64,000 nucleotides of DNA, from contig CAVVGH010000013.1 in assembly GCA_963747765.1 (NCBI GenBank), forward strand, positions 25,573-89,572. Direction: 5' to 3'. The notes beneath the pieces were generated by a model. It saw only the letters and a list, made by a program, of their open reading frames with translations, was not told the origin of the DNA and ran no database searches. Positions 22,751 through 33,771 of this stretch are shown piece after piece (the stretch's first letter is position 1; every line of letters begins with the position of its first letter). Source of the DNA: VRUE01 sp963747765. GTDB taxonomy: Bacteria > Actinomycetota > Thermoleophilia > Solirubrobacterales > 70-9. A program made the position numbers and the translations under genes.

Positions 22751-24160
22751 TCAGCCGATGGGCGGGCGCTTGTCCGCCCAGGGGCGCTCGGCCTCGAGCT
22801 GGGCGGCGAGCGAGAGAAGCGTGGCCTCGTCGCCGGGGCGGCCGACGATCTGGACGGCCAGCGGCATGCCGTCGGGGGCAAAGCCGGCCGGCACCGACAT
22901 CGCCGGGTTGCCGAGGTGGTTCCACGGGACGCAGTAGGGGTAGAAGCGGCTCATCCCGATCGCCGTCCACAGTGCGCCGCGCCCCTGCCAGCGGCGCACC
23001 GGCAGCGCCGTGCCGCCCATCACCGGCGTGACCAGCACATCGTGGCTCTCGAAGATCGCGTTGATGCGGGCGATGTCGGCCGCGCGGCCCTCACCCAGCG
23101 CGCGCTCGTAGAGCCTCCCGGGCAGCAGGCCCCCCAGGCGCCCGAAGCCACGCGTGCGCCGTTCGAGCCGCTCCGGATGCGGGACTTCCTCGACAGCCTT
23201 CGCCACCCCGCCGAGGAAACGCAGGGTGATGCTGTCGCCGATCCGCCCCCAATCGGGGTCGCGGGGGGCGACCTCGTGCCCGAGCGAGCGGAGCAGCTCG
23301 GCCGTCTCCGCGACCGCGCCCTTCGCCTCGTCGGAGACCGTGGGCGGCGCCACCGCTCGCGGTGCCGCGGTCGAGTAGGCGACGCGCAGCTTGCCCGGCG
23401 CCGTTCGCGCCGCCTCGACGAATGGCCGGTCGAGAGGCGGTGGCGCCTCCGGCTCGCGCGAGCCGCCGGAGACGACGTCGAGCCATAGCGCGGTGTCGAG
23501 CACCGAGCGGCTGAGGCAGCCGAGGACGGCCAGGCCGTCCCAGCCTTCGAGGTCGGGGCCCAGCGAGACGCGCCCGCGCGAGGGCTTGAGACCGAACAGG
23601 CCGCAGGAGGCGGCCGGGATGCGGATCGAGCCCGCCCCGTCGCCCGCCGAGGCGATCGGCACCAGCCCGGCCGCGACCGCAGCCGCACTGCCACCGCTCG
23701 AGCCGCCCGGGGTGCGCTGCGGGTTCCAGGGGTTGCGGGTGACGCCGTAGGTCGCCGACTCGGTGAAGCCGCAGATCGCCATCTCCGGCAGCAGCGTCAG
23801 ACCGATCACGATCGCGCCCGCCTCGCGCAACCGCCGCACCATCTCCGAGTCGGCGGTGGCCGGCTCGTCGAATGCGTCGGTGCCAAACGTCTTCACCTCG
23901 CCGACGACGTCGACTTCGTCCTTGATCGCAATTGGCACCCCCAGCAGCGGGCGTTCCTCGCCCGCCGCCAATCGCGCCTCAGCCTGCTCGGCTTCGAGCA
24001 GTGCTCGCTCGGCGAGAACCTTGCGGAATGCGTTGAGTTGAGGGTCGAGGCGTTCGATCCGTCCCAGGCAGAGGCGCACCAGCTCGCTCGGCGAGATCTC
24101 ACCGGCCCGCACCATCTCCGCCTGCCTCGCCGCTCCGGCGAATGCAATCTCCTCGCTCAC
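22751..24160 (-). CDS. Amidase (amidase-signature family)
   Basis: A 469-residue amide hydrolase with the Ser-cisSer-Lys triad: Lys in VPIAIKDEVDV, the cis-Ser in GGSSGGSAAAVAAG, and the nucleophile in GDGAGSIRIPAASCGLFGLKP. The carboxy-terminal region AMSVPAGFAPDGMPLAVQIVG is also typical. Lack of gatB or gatC nearby and GatA-atypical residues argue for a general amidase rather than a GatCAB subunit. GTG 24160 (SEEIAFAGAARQAEMV) is the family start; the frame is open further upstream but codes for nothing known. Convergent with the diiron gene across element copy 3. Confidence 0.93.
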   Translation of the reverse strand: MSEEIAFAGAARQAEMVRAGEISPSELVRLCLGRIERLDPQLNAFRKVLAERALLEAEQAEARLAAGEERPLLGVPIAIKDEVDVVGEVKTFGTDAFDEPATADSEMVRRLREAGAIVIGLTLLPEMAICGFTESATYGVTRNPWNPQRTPGGSSGGSAAAVAAGLVPIASAGDGAGSIRIPAASCGLFGLKPSRGRVSLGPDLEGWDGLAVLGCLSRSVLDTALWLDVVSGGSREPEAPPPLDRPFVEAARTAPGKLRVAYSTAAPRAVAPPTVSDEAKGAVAETAELLRSLGHEVAPRDPDWGRIGDSITLRFLGGVAKAVEEVPHPERLERRTRGFGRLGGLLPGRLYERALGEGRAADIARINAIFESHDVLVTPVMGGTALPVRRWQGRGALWTAIGMSRFYPYCVPWNHLGNPAMSVPAGFAPDGMPLAVQIVGRPGDEATLLSLAAQLEAERPWADKRPPIG

Positions 24161-24216
24161 GGCGGGGAGGCTATTAGGATTTTCCCGAGCGCGGATTCCA
24201 CTGGCGGGATCGGCCC

Positions 24217-26427
24217 TCAGGCCTCCGCCGGCTCGGCCTGGGCCGCTTCGGGCTGGACACTGCCGCCCTCGAAGGAGAGGTCCGGAAGCATCCGGTCTAG
24301 CCAGACCGGCATCCACCAGTTCCAGCTGCCCAGCAGCTTCATCGCCGCGGGGACCAGAATCAGCCGCACCAGCGTCGCATCGAGGGCGATCGCCACAGCG
24401 GAGCCGAGGCCGAGCTCTTTGATCGACGGAACCCCGGTGAGGACGAAGACGGCGAACACCGAGCTCATGATCAGCGCCGCCGAGGAGATCGTGCGGGCGC
24501 TCGTCGAGAGGCCCTCGGCAACCGCCCGTTCGTTGTCGCCGTGTTCCATGTAGCGCTCGCGGATGCGGGACATGAGAAAGACCTCGTAGTCCATCGAGAG
24601 GCCGAAGACGACCGCGAAGATCAGCGGGACGTTGATCGTGTCGAGCGCTCCCAGGCTTTCGAAGCCAAGCAGGCTGTCCAGCCAGCCCCACTGGAAAATC
24701 GTGACGAGGATGCCGAAGGCGGCACCAATCGAGAGGAGGTTCATGAGGACCGCCTTCAACGGCAGCACGAGCGAGCGCAACATCACCATCAACACCAGGA
24801 AGCTGAGCGCGAGGACGAAGCCGATGATCTTCCAGATCGAGTTGGAGATCTGAGTGCGAGCGTCGTCGGTGCGCGCCGTTTCTCCGCCGACGTCGACCCT
24901 CGCGACCCTGCTCAACTCGGCGCGAGGGACAACCGTGTCGCGGAGCCGGCGGACCATCGCACTCGCGGCCTTGGACTCGCTCGGGGCCCTCATCGTCGCC
25001 TCGACGAGGACGCTGCGAGTCGCGTAAGAGGGCCCGGAGACGGCACTGAGGCCGGGCTCAGAGCGCAGGCCGCGCACCAGAGAGCCGACCGCGCCGCGAT
25101 CCGGAGCGCCGGGGAACGTCGCGACGATCTGCACCGGGTCCGTGCCTCCCCCCACCGCCCGGGAGGCAAGTTCGTTGCCGACCCGAACGTCGTTGCCCGC
25201 CGGGAACTGGCCGAGCGCCTCCGTGCCGGTTTCCAGCGAGAGCACCGGCGAGGCCAGGAACAGGAGCACCGCGGTCGTGCCCGTCACCGCGAGCCAGGGA
25301 CGGGCCATGACCCGCCGCGTCCAGCGCACCCAAAAGCCGCTGCTGCCATCCGTCGCAGCCGGCGGCGGCCGGCGCGAAACGAACCGCAGCAGGCGCGCAA
25401 CCACGCCACCGGGCAGCACGCGGTCTCCAAGCATCGCAATCAGCACCGGCAACAGCGTCGTCGCCGTGAGGATCGAGACGGCGACGACCGTCATCGCGCC
25501 GAGCGCCATCGAGCGCAGTGCCTGGTTATCGACCATCCAGAGCCCGGCCAGCGAGACGATCACCGCCAACCCCGAGAACGCGACCGCCAGGCCCGAGGTG
25601 GAGAGCGCCTCGGCACGAGCCTCCGCCTCGCCCCGCCCCGCCTGGCGCTCCTCGCGGTAGCGAGCGAGGATGAACAGGGAGTAGTCGACCGCGACCCCGA
25701 TCCCGATCATCGAGGCCATGTTGGTCACGAACACAGACGTCGACATCTGCAGGGAGATGAAGTAGATGAGGGCGCCGGTCACGATCACGCTGACGAAGCC
25801 CAGCGCCAGCGGCAACGCCGCGGCGGCCAGCGAGCCGAAGACAACGAGGAGGATCAGCGCGACGATCGGGAAACCACCTCGCTCGGCCGTCGCGAGGTCG
25901 CGCTTGGAGAGGTCCTGCATTCCCGCCCAGACGCTCGGCTGTCCGGCGAGGTAGGCGGTCACGCCACGCCGAGCCGTGCCCGGGTCAAGCGCGGAGCGCA
26001 GCTTGACGGCGGAGTCGATCAGCCGATCGGCCGACTGGTTGCTGCGCAATGGCAGCATCGCCGTGCCAGAGCGTCGCAGCTCGAGTTCGGCACGGCGGGC
26101 GACCGGGGGCGGCAGCGTCAGGCGATCCAGGCCGGCGACCGCGCCCTGCACCCGGCCGACAGCAGCGGCCAGGCTCGCGGGCGATGTCTCCGGTACGGCA
26201 CGCAGCAACACCGCGATGCCGTTGGCCTCGCCCCCGAAGTGCCGCTTCAGCGAATCGCTCACGGACTTCGACTGGCTTCCCGGTACGTCGAAACCGCCAC
26301 CGGTTAGGTGGTCGGTCTGACGCGAGGCGAGAGGCAGTGCGAGAGCGACGACCACGACCCAAACGGCCAGTACCCAGCGCCGGCGGCGGCCCAGGAACCT
26401 CGCGAGTCTGGTCATCGGCACACGCAT
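24217..26427 (-). CDS. MMPL/RND-family transporter
   Basis: A 736-residue inner-membrane efflux or lipid exporter driven by proton motive force. Two halves each have a large outer domain and a helix bundle; the conserved MMPL signature GVAVDYSLFILARYREE is in the first bundle and FGLSMDYEVFLMSRIRERYMEHG in the second, with the proton-relay Asp-Tyr pairs. In mycobacteria such proteins export lipids; here the cargo is unknown. Its start is 134 bases after the TetR gene in the same direction, so the TetR protein probably controls it. A second MMPL gene is at 52.5 kb behind a PadR gene. Confidence 0.93.
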   Translation of the reverse strand: MRVPMTRLARFLGRRRRWVLAVWVVVVALALPLASRQTDHLTGGGFDVPGSQSKSVSDSLKRHFGGEANGIAVLLRAVPETSPASLAAAVGRVQGAVAGLDRLTLPPPVARRAELELRRSGTAMLPLRSNQSADRLIDSAVKLRSALDPGTARRGVTAYLAGQPSVWAGMQDLSKRDLATAERGGFPIVALILLVVFGSLAAAALPLALGFVSVIVTGALIYFISLQMSTSVFVTNMASMIGIGVAVDYSLFILARYREERQAGRGEAEARAEALSTSGLAVAFSGLAVIVSLAGLWMVDNQALRSMALGAMTVVAVSILTATTLLPVLIAMLGDRVLPGGVVARLLRFVSRRPPPAATDGSSGFWVRWTRRVMARPWLAVTGTTAVLLFLASPVLSLETGTEALGQFPAGNDVRVGNELASRAVGGGTDPVQIVATFPGAPDRGAVGSLVRGLRSEPGLSAVSGPSYATRSVLVEATMRAPSESKAASAMVRRLRDTVVPRAELSRVARVDVGGETARTDDARTQISNSIWKIIGFVLALSFLVLMVMLRSLVLPLKAVLMNLLSIGAAFGILVTIFQWGWLDSLLGFESLGALDTINVPLIFAVVFGLSMDYEVFLMSRIRERYMEHGDNERAVAEGLSTSARTISSAALIMSSVFAVFVLTGVPSIKELGLGSAVAIALDATLVRLILVPAAMKLLGSWNWWMPVWLDRMLPDLSFEGGSVQPEAAQAEPAEA

Positions 26428-26561
26428 TGGCTGGCCAGCCAGCCTCCCGCATATCCCGTGTGCGCTGTGTGAGAAACCTCACGCTCCCAGCCCTCATGTG
26501 GAGGAGTCGCGAAATGCGCCCGGGGACTCGAAAAAAACGCTTCGCCGCTGAGCTGCGGGGC

Positions 26562-27170
26562 CTACTCGCTGACCAGCAGGTAGCGAGCCGACGCGGCACC
26601 GACGCCCAGCGCGCCGCTGAGGTCGCGGCCGGGATCGGACAGCGCCTGAAGCGCGAAGCCATCCCCCACGGCAAACAGATAGGAGACGATCGCCTCCGCG
26701 TCGTAGCGCAGGCTGAGGACTCCCTCCCGCTCCTTGGCCTTGAAGATCTCGGCGACGTGGGAGCGGGTCCGTTCGAACAGCTGCCCGACCTCCTTGCGGA
26801 TGTCCGGGTTGCTCCTCCCCGCGCTGAACAGCTCGTAGAGGAGGAGGAAGAAATCGGGTTCGTGCTCGATCAGGCCGGTGAGGCTGGCGACAAGCACGTC
26901 GAGGACGTCGTCGACCGTCTCGGCCTTGGCGAGCGGCTCGTTCAACCGGGTTACCCGGAGCTCCGTGTCCCGCCGGACGACCTCGACCAGCAGCCGCTCC
27001 TTGGTCCCAAAGTAGTAGTGGAGAAGCCCCCGGCTCACCCCCGCTTGGCGGGCAACGTGCTCGAAGGTCGACCCCGCAGCGCCCCGCTGGGCAACGCTGT
27101 CGCGCATCGCATCGACGATGCGCTGTGCCTTTTCCCCACTCAGCTCGCGCTCTTTGGCTGCCGCCTCCAT
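26562..27170 (-). CDS. TetR-family transcriptional repressor
   Basis: A 202-residue regulator. The N-terminal helix-turn-helix is RIVDAMRDSVAQRG..GSTFEHVARQAGVSRGLLHYYFGTKERLL, matching the TetR signature at residues about 15-60; the rest is a helical ligand-binding domain with many aromatic and acidic residues (EPDFFLLLYELFSAGR). ATG 27170 is selected because a longer form adds 14 residues without similarity. Located just upstream of the MMPL gene, which is its likely target; ligand unknown. Confidence 0.9.
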   Translation of the reverse strand: MEAAAKERELSGEKAQRIVDAMRDSVAQRGAAGSTFEHVARQAGVSRGLLHYYFGTKERLLVEVVRRDTELRVTRLNEPLAKAETVDDVLDVLVASLTGLIEHEPDFFLLLYELFSAGRSNPDIRKEVGQLFERTRSHVAEIFKAKEREGVLSLRYDAEAIVSYLFAVGDGFALQALSDPGRDLSGALGVGAASARYLLVSE

Positions 27171-27254
27171 CGACCAGCAGTCTATGAGTTCATCCGGAGA
27201 CGCCCGACGCACCTCTGGCGAGGCCCGGGGACGGCGAGCGGGATGTCGCGGCGC

Positions 27255-27698
27255 CTACGAGCCGTTGATGCTGGTCGTGCTGGTGTACTCGAACTCCTCC
27301 TCGGCACCGAAGAGGGCGTCCAGCACGGACTTGCGAGCGTCCTCGCTGAGGACGAGTGCGATCCCGGCGGCAACCAGCCCGAAGAGGATGAGGCGGCCGA
27401 GCCGGCTCTTCCGGCGTCGCCTGGGCGCACGCAGCTGTTCAGAGGCCTGCCGCAGGTTGTCGGCGGCGGTGCGCAGGTCCTTCTGGACCTTCTTGTCGCT
27501 GGTGACGGCGGCGGCTGGACTCTTGCCGTTGCGGGTCGCCCGCGAGTAGGCCCCGCGTGCTGCCTCAAAGGCGCCGCGAAGGCTGTTGCGCAGCTCCTCG
27601 TCCTCGACCAGGCGCTGCAGGTAGGGATTGTCCCGTGCCGCCGAGTACAGGTCAGCCGCGCGATCGGCAGTCTGGGTCGCCCGAGTTGTCTTCGCCAT
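27255..27698 (-). CDS. Tail-proximal single-helix membrane protein, function unknown
   Basis: A 147-residue protein: the first 90 residues are charged and helical (LYSAARDNPYLQRLVEDEEL, later KKVQKDLRTAADNLRQASEQL), then a basic RRRRKSRLGR, a single membrane helix LILFGLVAAGIALVL, and an acidic tail. This arrangement resembles YtxH-type membrane-anchored helical proteins common in actinobacteria. No function can be given. ATG 27698 is the natural start (MAKTTRATQ); it begins 56 bases after the glycosyltransferase stop. Confidence 0.78.
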   Translation of the reverse strand: MAKTTRATQTADRAADLYSAARDNPYLQRLVEDEELRNSLRGAFEAARGAYSRATRNGKSPAAAVTSDKKVQKDLRTAADNLRQASEQLRAPRRRRKSRLGRLILFGLVAAGIALVLSEDARKSVLDALFGAEEEFEYTSTTSINGS

Positions 27699-27754
27699 GC
27701 CTTCTCCTCGCTTGCAGTCTTCTGGTGCCTGTTGAGGATAGCCCGTCCAACACG

Positions 27755-29293
27755 TCAAGGAGGACCGATCCCGTCGAGCAACACGCCATTGGAGCCGAAG
27801 TTCAGGTCCGCCTCACGCACCCTGCGCAGCCGCAGGCGAGCCAGTTCCGGGCCGGGCAGCGCGTAGCGCCTCAGATACAGGCCGCCGACGCGCTGGTAGC
27901 CAACCTGGCCGAAGCGCGGCCCAAGCAGGCCGGAGGGAACGGGCGGAGCGGGACCGTTGGAGACGAAGTCGACCTCGTGCACGAACCAGGTGAACCGATC
28001 CGCCGGTTGGGCCTGGAACGAGCCGGTCGACAGGTAGTAGCGAAGGGCCGCGTGACCCAGCGTCCAACTGACGATCGCGCGGGGAGCGTCCGGTTCTCCG
28101 AGGCGGGCTGCCACGGCCCGCCAGTCGGGCCGCTGCAATGCGGGCGAGACGCTCGCCAGGACGCAGAACCCGAACGAGTACACGGTCAGCACCGCGGCAA
28201 GGACGGCACCGGCCCGACGGGCGTCGCGCAGGGTCGTCGCAACGCCGATCGCGACGAGCAGCGGGACCAGAGCCGGGATCAGGTTGCGAGCGAAGACATA
28301 GTCCTCGCCGGGTATGAGCAGCGCGATGGCAAGCGGCACGGCGACGGTGGCAGAGCCGATCGCCAGCATGCGGCCGGCCCCGCGCCTCTCGCTGCGGCTC
28401 CCGCGCAGGCCGAGCAGGGCCAGCGCCGCGACGATCGAGAGGAGGGGCAGGAGCGCCGGCAGCGGCCGGTTGGCCTGGGCGATGATGTCCCCCGTCTCGC
28501 CGACGGCAAAGGTGACGGGCGCCTCCCAGAGGCGGTTGAGAAGGCTTCGGTCGCCGATCCATTCGGCATGTCCGAGCGACATCTGGTGAAGCGCGAGCGG
28601 CGCCAGCAGAAGGCCCGCGGCAGCGACGATCCAGAGGCCCGCGAGCGTTTCCCTGCCGCGCCTGCGCAGCAACCACAGGGCCTCCAGCGCGACCGGGAAC
28701 ACCGCGAAGTAGTGGGTCGCCAGGGCCAGCGCCGAGACGACTCCCCAGCGCCTCAGGTCCTTCCCTCCGGCGTCCAGCGCGCGAAGGAAGAAGAGAGCGG
28801 CCAGCGCGGTGAGGAGGACGAGGAGCGCGTAGCCGCGCGCCTCCTGCGAATACCAGAGAAGCATCGGGTTGACGGCGACCAGGGCCGCGGCGACGATTCC
28901 GGCGCGCCGCCCGGCCAGCTCGCCTCCGAGCAGGTAGGCGACCGGGACGGTGGCCGCGCCGGCCAGCGCCGAGAGCGAGCGCAACCCGAACTCCCCGGTG
29001 CCGGTGAGCTGTGTCCAGATCCAGGCCAGCGCGTAGTAGAGCGGCGGCGCCGACTCGCTGAACCCAACCGCTTCCATTGCGTGCCAGAAGCCGTCGCGCA
29101 GCACGCGGCTGGCGGTGACTATCTCGTCGTGGTGATAGGCCTGGATACCGAGTGTCGAAAACCGCAGGGCGGCCGCAAGAACGGTCAGGCCGGCAACGAT
29201 CCAGAAGGTGCGCGACCGGGCGCGCAGCCTCTCTCGCGCCGCCTCGAACAGAATCGACAGGCTGCCCCTGCCCAGCGCCTCGGCGGCCTCCAT
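27755..29293 (-). CDS. GT-C membrane glycosyltransferase (family 39 / ArnT-like)
   Basis: A 512-residue integral membrane protein with about eleven helices. The first outer loop has the acidic motif YHHDEIVTASR with the catalytic Asp-Glu of GT-C enzymes, and PLYYALAWIW, LGGELAGRRAGIVAAALVAV and YSQEARGYALL are typical of the PMT/ArnT group, which transfer sugars from polyprenyl-phosphate carriers to proteins or lipids outside. The acceptor is unknown. It starts 5 bases after the lon stop and is probably cotranscribed with hsp20 and lon. Confidence 0.88.
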   Translation of the reverse strand: MEAAEALGRGSLSILFEAARERLRARSRTFWIVAGLTVLAAALRFSTLGIQAYHHDEIVTASRVLRDGFWHAMEAVGFSESAPPLYYALAWIWTQLTGTGEFGLRSLSALAGAATVPVAYLLGGELAGRRAGIVAAALVAVNPMLLWYSQEARGYALLVLLTALAALFFLRALDAGGKDLRRWGVVSALALATHYFAVFPVALEALWLLRRRGRETLAGLWIVAAAGLLLAPLALHQMSLGHAEWIGDRSLLNRLWEAPVTFAVGETGDIIAQANRPLPALLPLLSIVAALALLGLRGSRSERRGAGRMLAIGSATVAVPLAIALLIPGEDYVFARNLIPALVPLLVAIGVATTLRDARRAGAVLAAVLTVYSFGFCVLASVSPALQRPDWRAVAARLGEPDAPRAIVSWTLGHAALRYYLSTGSFQAQPADRFTWFVHEVDFVSNGPAPPVPSGLLGPRFGQVGYQRVGGLYLRRYALPGPELARLRLRRVREADLNFGSNGVLLDGIGPP

Positions 29294-29298
29294 GATGC

Positions 29299-31679
<2,381 letters not shown>

Positions 31680-31680
<1 letters not shown>

Positions 31681-32123
31681 CACTCTCGCCCGATCGGCAC
31701 GCGGCGAGTGGTTTCGCCGGGATCGCGCAATGGCAGGTCGATCCGCAGCACACCGTCCTCGTAGGTTGCCGCTGCGCGCTCGGGGTCGACGTCGACCTGG
31801 AGCTCGACGACGCGGCGAAACGGGCCGGAGGGGATCTCGACCTGCTGATAGACCCTTCCCTCGGTCTCCTGCACCGGACGCTCGCCGACGACTGCCAGGC
31901 GGCGACCGCTGATCTCTATCCCGACCTCGTCGAGGTTGACGCCCGCGAGGTCGACCTTGACGACCGCTCGCTGCGGGTCGCCGCAGTAGTAGACGTCGAC
32001 GTTCGGGGAAAAGCCGGTCGTGCGCCGGCTGACATAGGTGGCCCGTCCCCAGGCGTCGCCCAGCATCTGGTCCATCTCGCGCCGCATGCGGGCGAAGTTG
32101 GCAAACACGTCACGCTCTGGCAT
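31680..32123 (-). CDS. Small heat-shock protein (Hsp20 / alpha-crystallin)
   Basis: A 147-residue ATP-independent chaperone. The alpha-crystallin domain runs from about 40 to 135: FSPNVDVYYCGDPQRAVVKVDLAGVNLDEVGIEI in two strands, RLAVVGERP, and the conserved A-x-x-x-DGVLRI equivalent AATYEDGVLRIDLPL near the end; a short RRVPIG tail may serve as the I-x-I anchor. ATG 32123 is chosen. No HAIR or CIRCE element could be found upstream; the 35-bp tandem repeats at 32156-32280 lie in its 5' region instead. Confidence 0.93.
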
Positions 32124-32155
32124 CGATCCAAAACATAGCGGCGCACGGGCCTTGC

Positions 32156-32280
32156 CACGGGCTGGCCGGCGCTGCCGCAGCGCTCGGCTCCACGGGCTGG
32201 CCGGCGCTGCCGCAGCGCTCGACTCCACGGGCTGGCCGGCGCTGCCGCAGCGCTCGGCTCCACGGGCTGGCCGGCGCTGC
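32156..32280. repeat. 35-bp tandem repeat, 3.6 copies
   Basis: The unit CACGGGCTGGCCGGCGCTGC plus CGCAGCGCTCGGCTC is repeated at 32156, 32191, 32226 and (truncated) 32261, nearly identical. The final unit grades into the 3' end of the small Cys-rich gene (GCTGCTATGCGGCGCTCGAC, containing its TAG), so the array derives from that gene end. It occupies the hsp20 upstream region. Confidence 0.93.
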
Positions 32281-32492
32281 TATGCGGCGCTCGACTTGGG
32301 TGCCGCCCAGCGGGATTCGGGTGTCGCCCAGCGCGGCGGCCGGGTGAGGAGAACCGGCTGGCGGGGGGGCACCAGCCCCTCGGGGCGATTCGGGCGAAAC
32401 GTCGTGCAGGGCTCCTCCAGCTCCAGCGCACAGAGGAGGTTCTTGCGGAAGTAGCAGTCGTCGCAGCTGGGGGGCTTGGGCTTGCGGGACAT
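32280..32492 (-). CDS. Small cysteine-rich protein, function unknown
   Basis: A 70-residue protein whose first half, KPPSCDDCYFRKNLLCALEL then EEPCTTFRP, has four Cys in a CxxC-x8-C-x8-C layout that could bind zinc or iron-sulfur. I believe similar short proteins occur in related actinobacteria but cannot name a family. ATG 32492 is used; an in-frame ATG lies six codons upstream. The stop codon is at the edge of the 35-bp tandem array, which is built from this gene's end. Divergent from the fatty-acid hydroxylase gene. Confidence 0.6.
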   Translation of the reverse strand: MSRKPKPPSCDDCYFRKNLLCALELEEPCTTFRPNRPEGLVPPRQPVLLTRPPRWATPESRWAAPKSSAA

Positions 32493-32631
32493 CGCGGCGC
32501 ATCTTGCCATCGCCGGGGCGCGGCCGCGGCACCCATTTCCGCAAAGCGCAATCTCTTTGGAACGAGACCGTCACATCTTCCCCGCGTCTTGCGAACGTCT
32601 CATGCGGCGCCGCTACCATTTGGGTGCGCGG

Positions 32632-33258
32632 ATGGAAGCCCAAGACCGCACCGAGAAGCTCGCGGCCTCGCCGCCGCTCTTCGAGAGCGAGTTCTTCAAC
32701 GCCTTCTCGCGGGTGCACCCGGCGATCCCGGCGCTGGTCTTCGTGCCGGTGGTCGTCGCCATGGAGTGGCTGGCTGCCGACCGGGGCTTGGTCGCCTGGC
32801 AGCTGCTGGCGCTGAGCATCGGCGGGATTGGCATCTGGACGCTGACCGAGTACTGGCTCCACCGACTCGTCTTCCACTGGGAGCCCGACAACGCATTCGG
32901 GCACCGGATGCACTTCATCATCCACGGCATCCACCACGACCACCCCAACGACAAGCTCCGCCTGGTCATGCCGCCGGCCGTGTCGATCCCCCTCGCCGCG
33001 CTCTTCCTCCTGACCTTCACGGCGGTCCTCGGCACTCCGGAGGCCTATCCCGTCTTCGGGGGATTCATCGGCGGCTACCTGTTCTACGACTACACGCACT
33101 ACTACGTGCACCACTTCGTACCGAGGTCCGCCCTCGGGCGGCGCCTGCGAGAGCAGCACATGCGCCACCACTTCCAGGATCACCGCTACGGCTTCGGCGT
33201 CTCCTCGCCGATCTGGGACGTCGTCTTCCGCACCCTGCCGCGGAGACGGACCCGCTGA
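32632..33258 (+). CDS. Fatty-acid hydroxylase / sterol-desaturase superfamily membrane protein
   Basis: A 208-residue membrane diiron enzyme with the histidine boxes of the family: HRLVFHW (residues 77-83), HRMHFIIHGIHHDHP (91-105), HYYVHHF and HMRHHF near the C-terminus, separated by membrane helices. The H-x10-H-G-x-HH pattern resembles fatty acid 2-hydroxylases, so hydroxylation of membrane lipid chains is likely. ATG 32632 is preferred; ATG 32602 would add ten basic residues. It sits one repeat-filled gap away from an acyl desaturase, suggesting a lipid-modification locus. Confidence 0.88.
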   Translation: MEAQDRTEKLAASPPLFESEFFNAFSRVHPAIPALVFVPVVVAMEWLAADRGLVAWQLLALSIGGIGIWTLTEYWLHRLVFHWEPDNAFGHRMHFIIHGIHHDHPNDKLRLVMPPAVSIPLAALFLLTFTAVLGTPEAYPVFGGFIGGYLFYDYTHYYVHHFVPRSALGRRLREQHMRHHFQDHRYGFGVSSPIWDVVFRTLPRRRTR

Positions 33259-33301
33259 GGCCCTCCAGCGCTCGCCGCCCGGGCCCCAATCTGGATGAGT
33301 C

Positions 33302-33520
33302 GTGCCTATCCGGTTCGCTCCAACGCGACCTCTGTGCACGGCTGAACCCCTTGCCCCCGCATACGTGGGTTTAAAGACCAGTCATTGAAGATCGGGGCTT
33401 CGGCTCCGCGCGTCGCCACCCTGATCGAACGCGACCGACGAGGCGAGGCCGGCGCGCACTGGATCGAACGGGACCGGCGAGGCGAGGCCGGGCGCGCTCT
33501 GGCGCGAACCGGATACGCAT
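33302..33520. mobile_element. MITE-like element with the ATGCGTATCCGG ends, 33.3 kb
   Basis: 219 bp between the hydroxylase and desaturase genes. Ends GTGCCTATCCGGTTCGCTCC and GGCGCGAACCGGATACGCAT are inverted repeats (18 of 21). GATGAGT at 33294-33300 and 33523-33529 may be the target duplication. Interior segments match the 180-bp unit at 22014-22193. Bases 33430-33500 contain two copies of a GGACCGGCGAGGCGAGGCCG-like unit. Confidence 0.78.
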
Positions 33521-33521
33521 G

Positions 33522-33689
33522 AGATGAGTAGTTCCACGGTCAGGTGTGACTGGGGACGCGCCTGTCCAAGCAGATCGAGGACGCAGGGCGCAGCCTTTGC
33601 CGGTGGGCAATGGCAAGCCCGAGGACGAAGAGCTGCGCAGTGTGCCAGGCACGTCATCCAGGCGTGTCTGGTCGTGGAACTACTCATCT
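33522..33689. repeat. 168-bp unit bounded by 17-bp perfect inverted repeats
   Basis: AGATGAGTAGTTCCACG (33522-33538) and its exact complement (33673-33689) bound non-coding DNA. The left 43 bases (through CCTG at 33564) recur at 61400-61442 with two changes. The block includes a stem CAGGTGTG/CGCGCCTG around ACTGGGGA. Together with the preceding element it fills the 513-base gap 33259-33771; bases 33690-33771 show nothing else. Confidence 0.85.
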
Positions 33690-33771
33690 TGGGGGGTCCG
33701 GGATCTCCAATGCTCGTTACATCTCATCCCGATGGCCGTAACCGATGTCGGGCAGACGCGTAGTGACTGCG

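Noticed and set aside
22751..24160. GatA subunit of the Asp/Glu-tRNA amidotransferase
   Set aside because: No gatB or gatC adjoins and the sequence outside the signature differs from GatA; a general amidase is the safer call.
22751..24691. N-terminally extended amidase
   Set aside because: The additional 177 residues overlap the MMPL gene on the same strand and have shadow-frame composition; the family start is GTG 24160.
32156..32280. Repeat array resembling a short CRISPR
   Set aside because: Units follow each other with no unique spacers and there are no cas genes; it is a plain tandem repeat.
33522..33689. Insertion sequence with its own transposase
   Set aside because: 168 bp with no reading frame for a transposase; only a non-autonomous repeat can be supported.
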